NCBI GenBank assembly: GCA_003165235.1
Contig: PLSV01000234.1
Span: 523-37,568, forward strand
DNA length: 37,046 bases
Origin: Syntrophobacteraceae bacterium
GTDB lineage: Bacteria > Desulfobacterota > Syntrophobacteria > Syntrophobacterales > Syntrophobacteraceae
Reading direction: 5' to 3'
A program made the translations under genes and the position numbers. Shown piece after piece: positions 1 through 7,512 of this stretch. The notes below the pieces were generated by a model. That model was not told the DNA's origin. It saw only the letters and a list, made by a program, of their open reading frames with translations, and made no database searches. Each line of letters opens with the position of its first letter. Positions within the stretch are counted from its first letter, which is position 1.

Positions 1-242
1 ACCTGATAGACTCGCTGGCGCAGGAGTTGGAGCAAAGAATGATCCGTATGCCGATGCCGGTGCGATCTTGGATCATCAATCAGAGACTCTACACCGCCCA
101 GGAGGTTGAACCGCTGATCAATCTCCCTCAAGAGAAGAAAGCCGGTGTCGGAGGTGATCTTTGCGCCCCGGAAATCAATGCTGATGGAGGGGTTAAATTC
201 CGGCCTTATGGCCCCTCTCTGCTTGTCACCAACTGTGCGCAT
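1..242 (-). mobile_element. IS1380-family transposase, N-terminal part (runs off the window)
   Basis: Reading the minus strand from an ATG at 242 gives 80 codons open to the window edge, so the gene has no stop here. A strong ribosome site (GGAGG, reverse complement of 251-258) precedes the ATG. The protein has the start typical of IS1380-type DDE transposases: a short lead, then ISIDFRGAKITSDTGFLLLRE, a D-x-R region, and a His/Arg-rich stretch leading to LLRQRVYQ. These match the family; the catalytic residues would lie outside the window. I could not define the terminal inverted repeat upstream, so the right end of the element is somewhere between 243 and about 340. Family assignment is by recognition of the N-terminal pattern only. 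Confidence 0.75.
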
Positions 243-340
243 AAAGCTTTCCCTCCTCCTTGAGAATTTGCCATATAATATCAGATAGTTGGGATGAACG
301 CAGCATGATTTTCAAGCACGCTCAGGCATAATCCGGGTTC

Positions 341-916
341 TTACTGCTCAGCTCCGCATTCCTTGTCCACAGCGGCCTTAAGCTCTTTTAGCATGCGAAC
401 GAGATCTTTCATCTGGTAGTGCGCGTTGAGGCCGCTCGGGTTAGGCAAAACCCAGGCCGCAGATATCCTGCCGAGTTTTTCCGGCTGAAGTCCAGGCAGG
501 GCCTTCGGGTGGCTGAAGGCCAGCCGGTAAGCGCCCAGCCCCAGGATTGCGGAAAAAAGGGGCTTAAAAGTTCGGATCTTATCATCGAGTATAGTTCCGC
601 CCCCGGCGAGTTCTTCGGCCGTTAGTTCGTCGGCCCGGGCGGTTGCGTGGTCCACGATGTTTATAATCCCAAGTCCGTAGTTCAGGAGTTCTTCTTCCTC
701 AAATGGGGAAAATTGCCTGGGCGTAAAACCGGCCTGGTGGAGCGCAGGCCAGAAGCGGTTTCCAGGCCGGGCAAAATGATGCCCGACGGCTGCCGTGTAT
801 AGGCCGGGGTTGATTCCGCAAAATAGCACCTTCAGCCCGGGCGAAATAATGTCGGGGACTGACTTGCCCCTTGCTGCCCGGACCTGTTCCTTCGTTGGCT
901 TAAACGGATGTTGCAT
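341..916 (-). CDS. mug: G/T(U)-mismatch-specific uracil/thymine DNA glycosylase (Mug/TDG family)
   Basis: The 191-residue protein has the two signature elements of the Mug/TDG family of uracil-DNA glycosylases: GINPG near residue 34, where the Asn activates water, and LPNPSGLN near residue 157, which inserts into the helix. The family removes uracil or thymine mispaired with G, and ethenocytosine, starting base-excision repair. Length suits a bacterial Mug. The gene starts inside the end of the upstream PAS gene (17-base overlap), so the two are probably co-transcribed. Nothing in the sequence links the PAS protein to repair. The ATG at 916 follows AATCAC without a clear ribosome site, consistent with coupling to the upstream gene. 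Confidence 0.85.
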   Translation of the reverse strand: MQHPFKPTKEQVRAARGKSVPDIISPGLKVLFCGINPGLYTAAVGHHFARPGNRFWPALHQAGFTPRQFSPFEEEELLNYGLGIINIVDHATARADELTAEELAGGGTILDDKIRTFKPLFSAILGLGAYRLAFSHPKALPGLQPEKLGRISAAWVLPNPSGLNAHYQMKDLVRMLKELKAAVDKECGAEQ

Positions 917-1334
917 GTGATTTTAGAGCTTCTTTCAGCGCCCTTTCCCTTTCCCATCTGGCGGTTACATCGCGTATGAGGGCCGCCGATCCGATGATTT
1001 GGCCATCATCCGACTTCAGAACTACTATGCTGAACTCAATTGAAATCCGTGCGCCGTCTTTGCGCAGCGCAGGAACGGCCAGCAGTTCATGCATATACCT
1101 GGAGACCCCTGTCTCCATCACTTTGCGGTATCCTTGCCGGTGGCGCTCTCTGAGTTTTTCGGGGATTATGATATCGAGGTCCCGCCCGATCGCCTCACTT
1201 GCGCTATACCCGAAAATAGTCTCCGCTCCCGAGTTCCAAAGACGAATGATTCCCATGGCGTCGGCGAATATGATTGCGTCCGGGGCGCCGTCCACAATAT
1301 TTCGGCAAATCCATTCATGACTGTATTCACTCAT
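900..1334 (-). CDS. stand-alone PAS domain protein
   Basis: Almost the whole protein is one PAS domain (roughly residues 10-125), with the usual DGAPDAIIFAD start, a WNSGAETIFGYS segment and a C-terminal strand ending in a PAC-like IRDVT. A charged helix follows. No kinase, GGDEF or other output domain is present, so it may act in trans or be a sensory remnant. ATG at 1334 is preferred over a TTG 15 bases upstream because GGAGAA lies 8 bases before it. It overlaps mug by 17 bases. Ligand unknown; no conserved heme or flavin residue could be assigned with confidence. Confidence 0.7.
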   Translation of the reverse strand: MSEYSHEWICRNIVDGAPDAIIFADAMGIIRLWNSGAETIFGYSASEAIGRDLDIIIPEKLRERHRQGYRKVMETGVSRYMHELLAVPALRKDGARISIEFSIVVLKSDDGQIIGSAALIRDVTARWERERALKEALKSHATSV

Positions 1335-1691
1335 TTGCTTGTTCTCCAAATTTATTTCCCTCGTATTTAAGTACTGGCGGCCTGCTTGTCAGCTTGTGAC
1401 GCGGAAGCAAGGAGCAAGGAGCAGGAAGCAGGGACCGGAGAGCAAAAGCTTCCCGCTTCTCGCCTCCCGCTTTGCACTACTAAGGCTTTTCCCTGCGTCT
1501 CTGCGGTGAGGTCCAGTCTTCGCGTCAGCCTGTCAACTAAAATCAAATCCCTGTCGTCTGTATATCTGGTTTCAGGTCGAATTAAAGGAAATGTGGTTCG
1601 GTTGGCCCATACGGCAGCTTCTTCTTTACTTTTTCCTGGCTTTGGGCCATAAACTAAAATTGAGGCTTTTTAAAAAAGGGGCGAATAGAGT
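1335..1691. other. intergenic stretch with low-complexity and repeat-like sequence
   Basis: No convincing gene. At 1405-1445 there is a purine-rich run of near-repeats of GCAAGGA/GCAGGAA. Around 1488-1512 is a CCCTGCGTCTCTGCGGTGA phrase, a type of short sequence that I recall recurring between genes in many deltaproteobacterial genomes. Open frames here lack ribosome sites and family resemblance. Confidence 0.4.
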
Positions 1692-1934
1692 TTGGCCAGT
1701 AAACCGGATGTACTTACCTTTGCGGCAGATCCTTCCGAAAGGAAAGAAGATGCGGTCGCGCAGGTCACGAACAGGCATGGGCGCATTCTCCCCCGGTTCC
1801 GAGGGTTGCTGCTCTGCAGGAGATGCGATTTCTGCGGAATAAGGATCAGCATTCACGGCGAAGGCAATGACAGAGTAGTTATGAAATGCCCCGAATGCCA
1901 GCGTGAATATGTGTTTTTCGAACGTCCTGAATAG
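1692..1934 (+). CDS. possible small zinc-ribbon protein
   Basis: An 80-residue frame starting at TTG 1692. The second half carries CRRCDFC, a basic and hydrophobic stretch, then CPEC followed by EYVFFERP, a plausible zinc-ribbon layout with two CxxC knuckles about 20 residues apart. The first 40 residues are polar and unrecognised. A purine-rich run (AAAAAAGGGG, 1673-1682) precedes the TTG. It stands alone, just before repeat-rich intergenic DNA. No named family recognised. The Cys pairs argue for a real gene; the weak start and short length argue against. Confidence 0.4.
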   Translation: MASKPDVLTFAADPSERKEDAVAQVTNRHGRILPRFRGLLLCRRCDFCGIRISIHGEGNDRVVMKCPECQREYVFFERPE

Positions 1935-2197
1935 ATTCATCTGAAATCCCCCCTTTCAATCCTGCCCGGCAATCCAGCGTTTTCGCTCTCAGCGATAGGA
2001 GCATGGCGCACGCGAAGACGCGTAGCCTGAATGCTTGCTTCCCTGCAAGCTGGCGCCTTGTGCTCAGCGTCCCCAACCTTGCAGAGAATTTCCCTAACCT
2101 GCGTCTGCTTTTCTTTCTTCGCGTCTCTCCCTGACCTGTCTATGATCAGGCTTCGCGTGAAAACGCATTTTCTATCTGCGTCTCGCCAATGGAAAAT
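1935..2197. other. intergenic stretch upstream of the tetR promoter, with dispersed repeat
   Basis: No gene seen. It holds one degenerate copy of the dispersed repeat (2126-2150) and several CGCGAAG/GCGTCT phrases of the kind also seen near 1490. The tetR-mqn control region follows directly. Confidence 0.4.
2126..2150 (-). repeat. dispersed intergenic repeat, copy 1 (core only)
   Basis: CCCTGACCTGTCTATGATCA here is nearly identical to 28664-28683 and close to 33217-33236. On the other strand it resembles the CATGGTCCGGTCAAGGAGAG part of copies at 28573 and 32251. All copies lie between genes. Confidence 0.6.
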
Positions 2198-2211
2198 GAC
2201 CGACCGGTCAC
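2198..2211. promoter_or_regulatory. operator O1, probable TetR-family site
   Basis: TGACC-GACC-GGTCA is an inverted repeat with 5-base arms and a 4-base spacer, ending 9 bases before the -35 hexamer. It has the same half-site and spacing as the palindrome at 2246-2263, so both are likely bound by one regulator. The TetR protein encoded just downstream is the obvious candidate (inference). Confidence 0.7.
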
Positions 2212-2220
2212 TTTATCAGT

Positions 2221-2248
2221 TTGACAAAACCTGCCCTGCGTCTATAAT
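2221..2248 (+). promoter_or_regulatory. sigma-70 type promoter for the tetR-mqn operon
   Basis: TTGACA at 2221-2226 and TATAAT at 2243-2248, both exact consensus hexamers, are separated by 16 bases. Transcription should start near 2255, about 30 bases before the tetR ATG. The -10 box overlaps the second operator and the first operator lies just upstream of the -35, so a bound regulator would block polymerase. This is the clearest promoter in the window. Confidence 0.8.
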
Positions 2249-2263
2249 GACCACCTGGTCATT
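2246..2263. promoter_or_regulatory. operator O2, overlapping the -10 box
   Basis: AATGACC-ACCT-GGTCATT is a perfect 7-base inverted repeat with a 4-base spacer. It shares TGACC-N4-GGTCA with O1, centre to centre 50 bases away (close to five helical turns). It covers the -10 end and the probable start site, a position typical for repression. Confidence 0.75.
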
Positions 2264-2284
2264 TTCACGGGATGCGAGGGCCGG

Positions 2285-2986
2285 ATGTTGGCGCGCGATA
2301 CTTTCAACAAGCTTGATGAAGGCAAGAAGAGCAAAATCCTGGACGCGGCCGTGGATGAGTTCTCACGCCACGGGTTCCGGCAGGCGAGCGTCAATCGCAT
2401 GGTGGAACGGATCGGCATAGCCAAGGGGTCTCTTTTCCAATATTTCGGCAGCAAGGAAGGCCTCTTTCGCGTTATCTTCAACTATGCAGTGGAGCTTGTA
2501 AGGCAATCGCTGCGGCAGGTGAAAAGAGAGACTTCCAGCGCGGATTTTTTCGTGCGAATAAAAGAGAGCATGCTGGCGGGAATCCGCTTCATCCAGCGCC
2601 ACCCCAGGGTCTACCGAATCTACCTCAAGATGATTTTCCAGGAAGACTTTCCCCTTCGGACGGAGTTTTTGCAGCAGGTGCACCTTTTTTCGGCGGAGTA
2701 CCTGCTTCCTGTAGTAGAGGCCGGGATCGCGAGGGGGGACATCAGGGCCGACACGGACATCGAAATGGCCGTTTTCATGCTGGACGCGATGATGGACCGG
2801 TTCCTCCAGGCTTACTGCGTTCCCTTTCTCGATGCGGGGGCCGGCATATACGAGGCGCCCTTGGACGAGCTGGAGCGCAAGGTGGATGAGTTCATAAAGC
2901 TGCTTCGGATCGGGATGGGCGTGGAATGGAGCGCCGCTCCGGGTGAATCGGCGGGACAAAGATATGTTCGAACCACGGTATTATAA
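2285..2986 (+). CDS. TetR-family transcriptional regulator, probable repressor of the menaquinone operon
   Basis: The N-terminal 60 residues form the TetR helix-turn-helix: KILDAAVDEFSRHGF, then VNRMVERIGIAKGSLFQYFGSKEGLF, the usual recognition-helix pattern. The rest (to 233) is an all-helical ligand-binding domain with no recognisable ligand. The 3' end overlaps mqnE by 23 bases, which makes it the first gene of the operon. Two TGACC-N4-GGTCA palindromes flank and overlap the promoter 20-90 bases upstream, so autoregulation together with all downstream mqn genes is the simplest reading (inference). The effector is unknown; a quinone, fatty-acyl or redox-related ligand is only a guess. Confidence 0.85.
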   Translation: MLARDTFNKLDEGKKSKILDAAVDEFSRHGFRQASVNRMVERIGIAKGSLFQYFGSKEGLFRVIFNYAVELVRQSLRQVKRETSSADFFVRIKESMLAGIRFIQRHPRVYRIYLKMIFQEDFPLRTEFLQQVHLFSAEYLLPVVEAGIARGDIRADTDIEMAVFMLDAMMDRFLQAYCVPFLDAGAGIYEAPLDELERKVDEFIKLLRIGMGVEWSAAPGESAGQRYVRTTVL

Positions 2987-4118
2987 AAATCTCGGCCTGG
3001 AAGACATCTGTCACAAAGTCGCGGAGGGGGAAAGGCTCACGATTTCAGACGGTGAGAGACTTTTTGCCTGCCCGGACATAAACGCCGTCGGTTCGCTCGC
3101 TCATCACGTCAGGACAAGGCTTCACGGAAATAGCGCCTACTACGTTGTAAACCGCCATATCAACTATTCGAACATTTGTGTAAACGGCTGCCGTTTCTGC
3201 GCTTTCAGCAGAAAAAAAGGCGACCCGCTTTCATTCGAACTCTCCGAGGATGAAATCCTCGATAAAATCCGCGCCGGCGGAAACGGTCTGACAGAGGCGC
3301 ACATCGTGGGAGGATGCCACCCCGATCTTGCTCTTGCTTTTTTTGAAGACCTTGTCCGGAAGATACGCGGCACAAAGCCCGATGTCTTTATCAAAGCGTT
3401 TACAGCGGTTGAAATCGCCCATTTTGCAAAAAATGAGGGGACATCCGTCAAAGATGTTCTTGCCCGTTTGAAATCGGCCGGCGTCCAGATGCTTCCGGGC
3501 GGCGGGGCTGAGGTGTTTAGCGCGCGCGTAAGAGAGCTGCTTTGTCCTGAGAAACTGGACGGCGAAGGCTGGCTGGATGTTATGCGCCAGGCTCATGAAA
3601 TCGGAATAAAGACCAACGCTACGATGCTCTACGGGCATATCGAGACTGTGAGGGAACGGCTCGATCACATGGCGGCGCTTCGAGAGCTTCAAGACCGGAC
3701 GGGTGGCTTCGTCTGCTTTATCCCTCTTACGTTCCAGCCGGCCAATACCGTTCTTAGCCATCTTCCGCCGGCGACCGGGGTGGACGACCTGAAAACGATC
3801 GCCGTGAGCAGGCTGATGCTCGACAACATTGCCCACGTCAAAGCCTACTGGGTGATGCTCTCGGTTAAGCTCGCCCAGGCCGCCCTCTACTTCGGCGCGG
3901 ACGATTTCGACGGAACGGTGGTCGAGGAAAAGATCGGGCACATGGCGGGGGCCGAGTCCCAGCAGGGAATGACCTGTCGGGAGATAGAGAGGACGATACG
4001 GGATGCGGGGTTGGAGCCGGTGGAACGCGACAGCCTGTTCCGCAAAGTTTTCAGAAATCCGGCTTCCGAAGGGAGACTGTCAGGATCTCCGGACTTTGTG
4101 TGGTTAAATTATGATTGA
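2964..4118 (+). CDS. mqnE: aminofutalosine synthase (radical SAM)
   Basis: MqnE joins the enolpyruvyl product of MqnA to the adenosyl radical of SAM, giving aminofutalosine in the futalosine route to menaquinone. The 384-residue protein has the radical SAM cluster motif C72-x3-C76-x2-C79 in CVNGCRFCAF, preceded by NRHINYSN, both typical of the MqnE/MqnC/CofH group. GGGAEVF and FIPLTFQP occur further on. ATG 2964 is chosen over an earlier frame start at 2943 because GGCGGGA lies just before it and because homologues begin near this point. It overlaps tetR by 23 bases and mqnC by 8. Being next to a paralogue, MqnE versus MqnC was decided by VNGCRFCAFSR and gene order. Confidence 0.9.
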   Translation: MFEPRYYKNLGLEDICHKVAEGERLTISDGERLFACPDINAVGSLAHHVRTRLHGNSAYYVVNRHINYSNICVNGCRFCAFSRKKGDPLSFELSEDEILDKIRAGGNGLTEAHIVGGCHPDLALAFFEDLVRKIRGTKPDVFIKAFTAVEIAHFAKNEGTSVKDVLARLKSAGVQMLPGGGAEVFSARVRELLCPEKLDGEGWLDVMRQAHEIGIKTNATMLYGHIETVRERLDHMAALRELQDRTGGFVCFIPLTFQPANTVLSHLPPATGVDDLKTIAVSRLMLDNIAHVKAYWVMLSVKLAQAALYFGADDFDGTVVEEKIGHMAGAESQQGMTCREIERTIRDAGLEPVERDSLFRKVFRNPASEGRLSGSPDFVWLNYD

Positions 4119-5166
4119 AAACGGCAGGTTAAATATAAATCAGGCTTGGGACCTCTACCGGAGCGGCAATTTTCATACGCTGGGCAGGATGGCTCATGAG
4201 GCGCGCCTGAAGAATCATTCTCAGTCTCTGGAAAAGCATTCCCAGCCTGTTGTCACCTACGTTGTTGACCGTAACGTCAACTACTCGAATGTCTGTGTGT
4301 GCGGGTGCCGTTTCTGCGCGTTTTTTCGGCCTCCAGGCCATAGTGAATCCTTTGTCCTGAGCCGGAAGGAGCTTTCCGAAAAACTCGAGGAAACACTGAG
4401 GTTGGGCGGGACGCAGGTTCTGTTGCAGGGTGGGCTCCATCCCGATCTGCCGCTCTCTTTTTACGAAGAGATGCTGAACTTCATAAAGTCAAAGTATCCA
4501 ATTCACATTCATGCCTTCTCGCCCCCGGAAATCGTGTTTTTCAGCCGGCTGGAGGGGGTCGGCGTAGGCGAGGTGATCTCGAGGTTGAGACTTGCCGGAC
4601 TGGACTCGATCCCGGGTGGGGGCGCAGAAATCCTGGTGGACTCGGTGAGGCGGCGGGTGTCTCCGCGCAAGTGTTCAACGGCCGAATGGCTGGCTGTCAT
4701 GGAGGAGGCGCACTCTCAGGGCCTGCGTACAACCGCCACTATGATGTTCGGCCACGAAGAAGCGCCGGAAGACAGGCTCTTGCACCTTTTCGCCCTGCGT
4801 GATCTTCAGGACCGCACCGCAGGTTTTACCGCTTTCATTCCGTGGGCCTTCCAGCCCCAAAACACCGCAATCCCCCGGGAACCTGAAACCGCCGTCTCAT
4901 ATCTGAGGCTCCTTGCAATCTCCAGGCTTGTTCTCGACAACTTTGACAACATTCAGGCCTCCTGGGTGACAATGGGTCCGAAAGTCGCTCAGTTGGCCCT
5001 CTTTTTCGGCGCCAATGACTTCGGGTCCACAATGATCGAAGAGAACGTGGTCGCGGCTGCAGGGGTCCATTTCCGCCTTTCGGCCGAAGAGATCCACAGG
5101 ATAATCCAGTCAGCAGGTTTCGAGCCGCGGCGGCGCACGATGGCTTACGAGTTGCTTCCGGCTTAA
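4111..5166 (+). CDS. mqnC: cyclic dehypoxanthinylfutalosine synthase (radical SAM)
   Basis: MqnC cyclises dehypoxanthinylfutalosine in the menaquinone pathway by radical SAM chemistry. The 351-residue protein resembles MqnE, its neighbour, throughout. The cluster motif is C62-x3-C66-x2-C69 (CVCGCRFCAFFRPPGH), the GH after the motif being typical of MqnC. QGGLHPDLP, SIPGGGAEIL and FIPWAFQPQNT follow; WAFQP also points to MqnC rather than MqnE. The ATG overlaps the mqnE stop by 8 bases, so translation is probably coupled. An extra Cys (64) inside the cluster motif is not unusual in this family. Confidence 0.9.
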   Translation: MIENGRLNINQAWDLYRSGNFHTLGRMAHEARLKNHSQSLEKHSQPVVTYVVDRNVNYSNVCVCGCRFCAFFRPPGHSESFVLSRKELSEKLEETLRLGGTQVLLQGGLHPDLPLSFYEEMLNFIKSKYPIHIHAFSPPEIVFFSRLEGVGVGEVISRLRLAGLDSIPGGGAEILVDSVRRRVSPRKCSTAEWLAVMEEAHSQGLRTTATMMFGHEEAPEDRLLHLFALRDLQDRTAGFTAFIPWAFQPQNTAIPREPETAVSYLRLLAISRLVLDNFDNIQASWVTMGPKVAQLALFFGANDFGSTMIEENVVAAAGVHFRLSAEEIHRIIQSAGFEPRRRTMAYELLPA

Positions 5167-5191
5167 GCCGATAGAGGCATGACCGAATTAT

Positions 5192-6556
5192 ATGAAAGAG
5201 CTTTCTCCAGCCTCCGAATCCCCTGAGATCCACCGGGCCGAATGGGTCGTGCCGGTTTCGGCCCCGCCCTTGCGCAATGGCGCTGTATTGACCTGCAGGG
5301 GCCGGGTTATCGTGGCGGGACCATTCACCGCTGTCCGGAGGGACTCACCTGCGGGCGCCCGGTTGACCGATCACGGTCGAGCCGCTCTTTTCCCGGCCCT
5401 GGTTAACGCCCATACGCATCTGGAACTCTCGGCCCTTAGAGGCAAAATACCCTTTCCGCAGCCCAGCTTTCGCGAATGGATCGCACTGCTGTTCGCACTT
5501 CGGGCCGGGATGGAACCGCACTCTGCCGGTGAGGGCCTGCAGAGTGGCGAAGCGGAGCTTTTAAGCAGCGGGACGGGGCTTTACGCAGACACGACAAACG
5601 GCGGGGCGGCAGAACACGAGTGCGCTGTACGACGAAACACCGACGGCTCCGATAGCCGGTCATCCGGTCGATCTGCCCGCCTCGCGGAGCGTCGAGATTC
5701 TAACTGCGGCCCACCCACCCACCCGCCAGGGCGGTTCCACCGCCCCGAGCGGAGGATTTTCCTCGAGTTGCTCGGATTCAATCTCGACTCGGTTGCGGCA
5801 GCCATGCCCACCGCGCGAGCCGTCGAGATTTCGCCTGCTGACGGCGCCGCCGCCATCCCGGTCCCCCATTCGGTCTATTCCGTTTCGCCGGCGATCATCG
5901 CCGAGTCCAAAGAATGGACGAGGGCGCACGGGCTTCCTTTCTCGATTCACGTGGCCGAACACTTGGATGAGATTGAATTTCTGCAGAGCGGAAAAGGTTT
6001 TTGCCGCGAGCTGCTTGAGAGGGTAGGGCGGTGGGACCCGGCATGGGCCCCGCCCGGAAAAACCCCGATCGAGTACCTGGACAGCCTCGGAGCGCTCGAT
6101 TCCCGCACGCTGCTGGTGCACGCCGTGCATATGTCCGAAGCGGATTGGACGCTTGCTGCGAAAAGGGACTGCACTGTGGTTTTCTGTCCGAGGAGCAACC
6201 GGAACCTGGGTTCGGGGCGCCCGTGGATCGAAAAGGCGCTTTCACACGGCATAAGTTGCGCCCTCGGCACCGACAGCCTTGCCAGCAACACGGACCTGAA
6301 CCTTTTTGCCGAAGCGGCCTTTACTCTCGATAACCACCCCTCAGTCGATCCTCAGAAAGTGATCGAGATGATTACGGTCAATCCTGCTTTATCGCTCGGC
6401 TGCAAAAGCGATTTCGGCTGCATCGGGCCGGGGGCGAAAGCTCATATGCTGGCCGTCGAAATCCCATCGGGCGTTGACGAATCGAATCTGGCTGAAGCTC
6501 TTATTCAAACCGGGAAAGAAGGAGCCTGGAAATGGGTGAACTGCGCGCAAAGCTGA
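5192..6556 (+). CDS. aminofutalosine deaminase-like amidohydrolase, with an in-frame insert
   Basis: Member of the COG0402-type amidohydrolase superfamily. Metal-binding signatures are visible: H74-T-H76 in VNAHTHLELS, a His in SIHVAEHLDE, a His in LVHAVH, and the Asp of GTDSLASN. Its place between mqnC and mqnA supports deamination of aminofutalosine to futalosine, the step used by lineages that then need MqnB. Residues about 139-188 (5606-5755) do not look like the family: the usual link from DTTNGG to FLELLGFN is interrupted by about 50 Arg, Ser and Pro-rich residues. That DNA holds a hairpin and a phrase repeated elsewhere (see findings). Starts 25 bases after mqnC; overlaps mqnA by 25 bases. 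Confidence 0.8.
   Translation: MKELSPASESPEIHRAEWVVPVSAPPLRNGAVLTCRGRVIVAGPFTAVRRDSPAGARLTDHGRAALFPALVNAHTHLELSALRGKIPFPQPSFREWIALLFALRAGMEPHSAGEGLQSGEAELLSSGTGLYADTTNGGAAEHECAVRRNTDGSDSRSSGRSARLAERRDSNCGPPTHPPGRFHRPERRIFLELLGFNLDSVAAAMPTARAVEISPADGAAAIPVPHSVYSVSPAIIAESKEWTRAHGLPFSIHVAEHLDEIEFLQSGKGFCRELLERVGRWDPAWAPPGKTPIEYLDSLGALDSRTLLVHAVHMSEADWTLAAKRDCTVVFCPRSNRNLGSGRPWIEKALSHGISCALGTDSLASNTDLNLFAEAAFTLDNHPSVDPQKVIEMITVNPALSLGCKSDFGCIGPGAKAHMLAVEIPSGVDESNLAEALIQTGKEGAWKWVNCAQS
5606..5755 (+). repeat. repeat-like in-frame insert inside the amidohydrolase gene
   Basis: About 150 bases whose translation (Arg/Ser/Pro-rich) does not fit the enzyme. Inside are GGGCGG-TTCCA-CCGCCC (5729-5745, perfect 6-base stem) and CCTCGCGGAGCGTCGAGAT (5680-5698), which recurs at 15538-15556 and, with a change, at 26737-26754 outside genes. 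Length is a multiple of three, keeping the frame open. Borders are approximate. Confidence 0.5.
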
Positions 6557-7389
6557 GGCTTGGAAGGATCGATTTTCTAAACGTGCTTCCCATCTACTAT
6601 CCGTTGGAAGTCGGCATAATAGCCAATCCCTTCGAGATTGTCCCCGGCGTTCCTTCAGAACTGAACGAGCTTTGTGCAAACGGGGCGCTGGACATTAGCC
6701 CCGTCTCGTCAATCGAATACGCCAGGCGAGCCGGCCTCTATTACATCGTGCCCGACCTCTCGATCAACTCCGCCGGCGAAGTGAAGAGCGTGCTTCTGCT
6801 TAGCAGCGCGCCCATTGAGCGGCTTTCAGGGAAGACAGTGCTGGCAAGCTCTCACTCGCATACTTCGGTCGGGCTGCTGAAAGTCCTGTGCAGGCTGCGA
6901 TACGGGGTGGAGCCCCGGTTCGAAACGGGGTCCTGTTCGGATTATCTTTCAGGGTCCGAGCTCCCCGACGCCTGCCTTGCAATTGGTGATGAAGCACTGA
7001 GGCTTGACCGGAGCGGTATTTTCCCTCATGTGCTCGACCTTGGGACGGCCTGGTTTGAGTGGACCGGACTCCCGTTCGTGTTTGCCGTATGGGTTATACG
7101 CAAAGAGACGGTTACTCAAAAGAACGGGCAGTTACAGGATGCGATCGGGGCTCTTCTTTCCTCCAAAAGATGGGGCCTCGCCAATATCGGCAGGATCTGC
7201 GAGCAGGCCGCCAGGACCGGGCTGTTGGGCATCGCGGAACTGCATGAGTACTACCGTTGCCTCCGGTTTGATTTAAACGAACGGGAGCGCAGTGGACTCA
7301 GTCTTTTCTACTCTCGCCTTTTCCAGGCAGGCGAACTGGAAGAGGCGCCCAGGCTCGAGACCTTCACGCAGCTTGCCTCGGTTGCCTGA
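6532..7389 (+). CDS. mqnA: chorismate dehydratase
   Basis: MqnA dehydrates chorismate to 3-enolpyruvyl-benzoate, the first step of the futalosine pathway. The 285-residue protein has the periplasmic-binding-protein-like fold signatures of the family: LGRIDFLNVLPIYYPLE at the start, DISPVSSIEYA, SINSAGEVKSVLL, and GDEALRL followed by DLGTAWFEWTGLPFVFAVW. The ATG is inside the 3' end of the amidohydrolase gene (25-base overlap), with GAAGGAGCC a few bases before it. Length and motifs look complete, so this should be an active gene. Confidence 0.92.
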   Translation: MGELRAKLRLGRIDFLNVLPIYYPLEVGIIANPFEIVPGVPSELNELCANGALDISPVSSIEYARRAGLYYIVPDLSINSAGEVKSVLLLSSAPIERLSGKTVLASSHSHTSVGLLKVLCRLRYGVEPRFETGSCSDYLSGSELPDACLAIGDEALRLDRSGIFPHVLDLGTAWFEWTGLPFVFAVWVIRKETVTQKNGQLQDAIGALLSSKRWGLANIGRICEQAARTGLLGIAELHEYYRCLRFDLNERERSGLSLFYSRLFQAGELEEAPRLETFTQLASVA

Positions 7390-7407
7390 GTCCGGGGACT
7401 TTGGTTG

Positions 7408-7512
7408 AAAGTGGGACCCTCAATTTGAAAAAGCAAAACCCGTTGGCAGCGCCGCCTTCTACGGCGGCCCAAAGAGGTAAAAGTGGGGACCTCAATTTGA
7501 AAAAGCAAAACC
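7408..7512 (+). repeat. in-frame direct repeat around a hairpin at the ubiX start
   Basis: Two 33-base copies (7408-7440 and 7480-7512) differ at two positions and are 72 bases, or 24 codons, apart. Both read in the ubiX frame as SG-x-LNLKKQN. Between them is GCCGCC-TTCTAC-GGCGGC (7451-7468). A shorter look-alike, AGTGGGTCCTGATTGAA, sits at the 3' end of ubiX (8064-8080). Confidence 0.75.

Noticed and set aside
1..263. 78-codon plus-strand frame at the window start
   Set aside because: It is the antisense shadow of the transposase start, which has a better ribosome site and family match.
1386..1652. Plus-strand frame in the gap after the PAS gene
   Set aside because: Low-complexity, repeat-derived, no ribosome site.
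2363..2959. Long open frame on the minus strand inside tetR
   Set aside because: Entirely antisense to a clear TetR gene; no family resemblance.
3231..3941. Long open frame on the minus strand inside mqnE
   Set aside because: Shadow of mqnE; no recognised domain.
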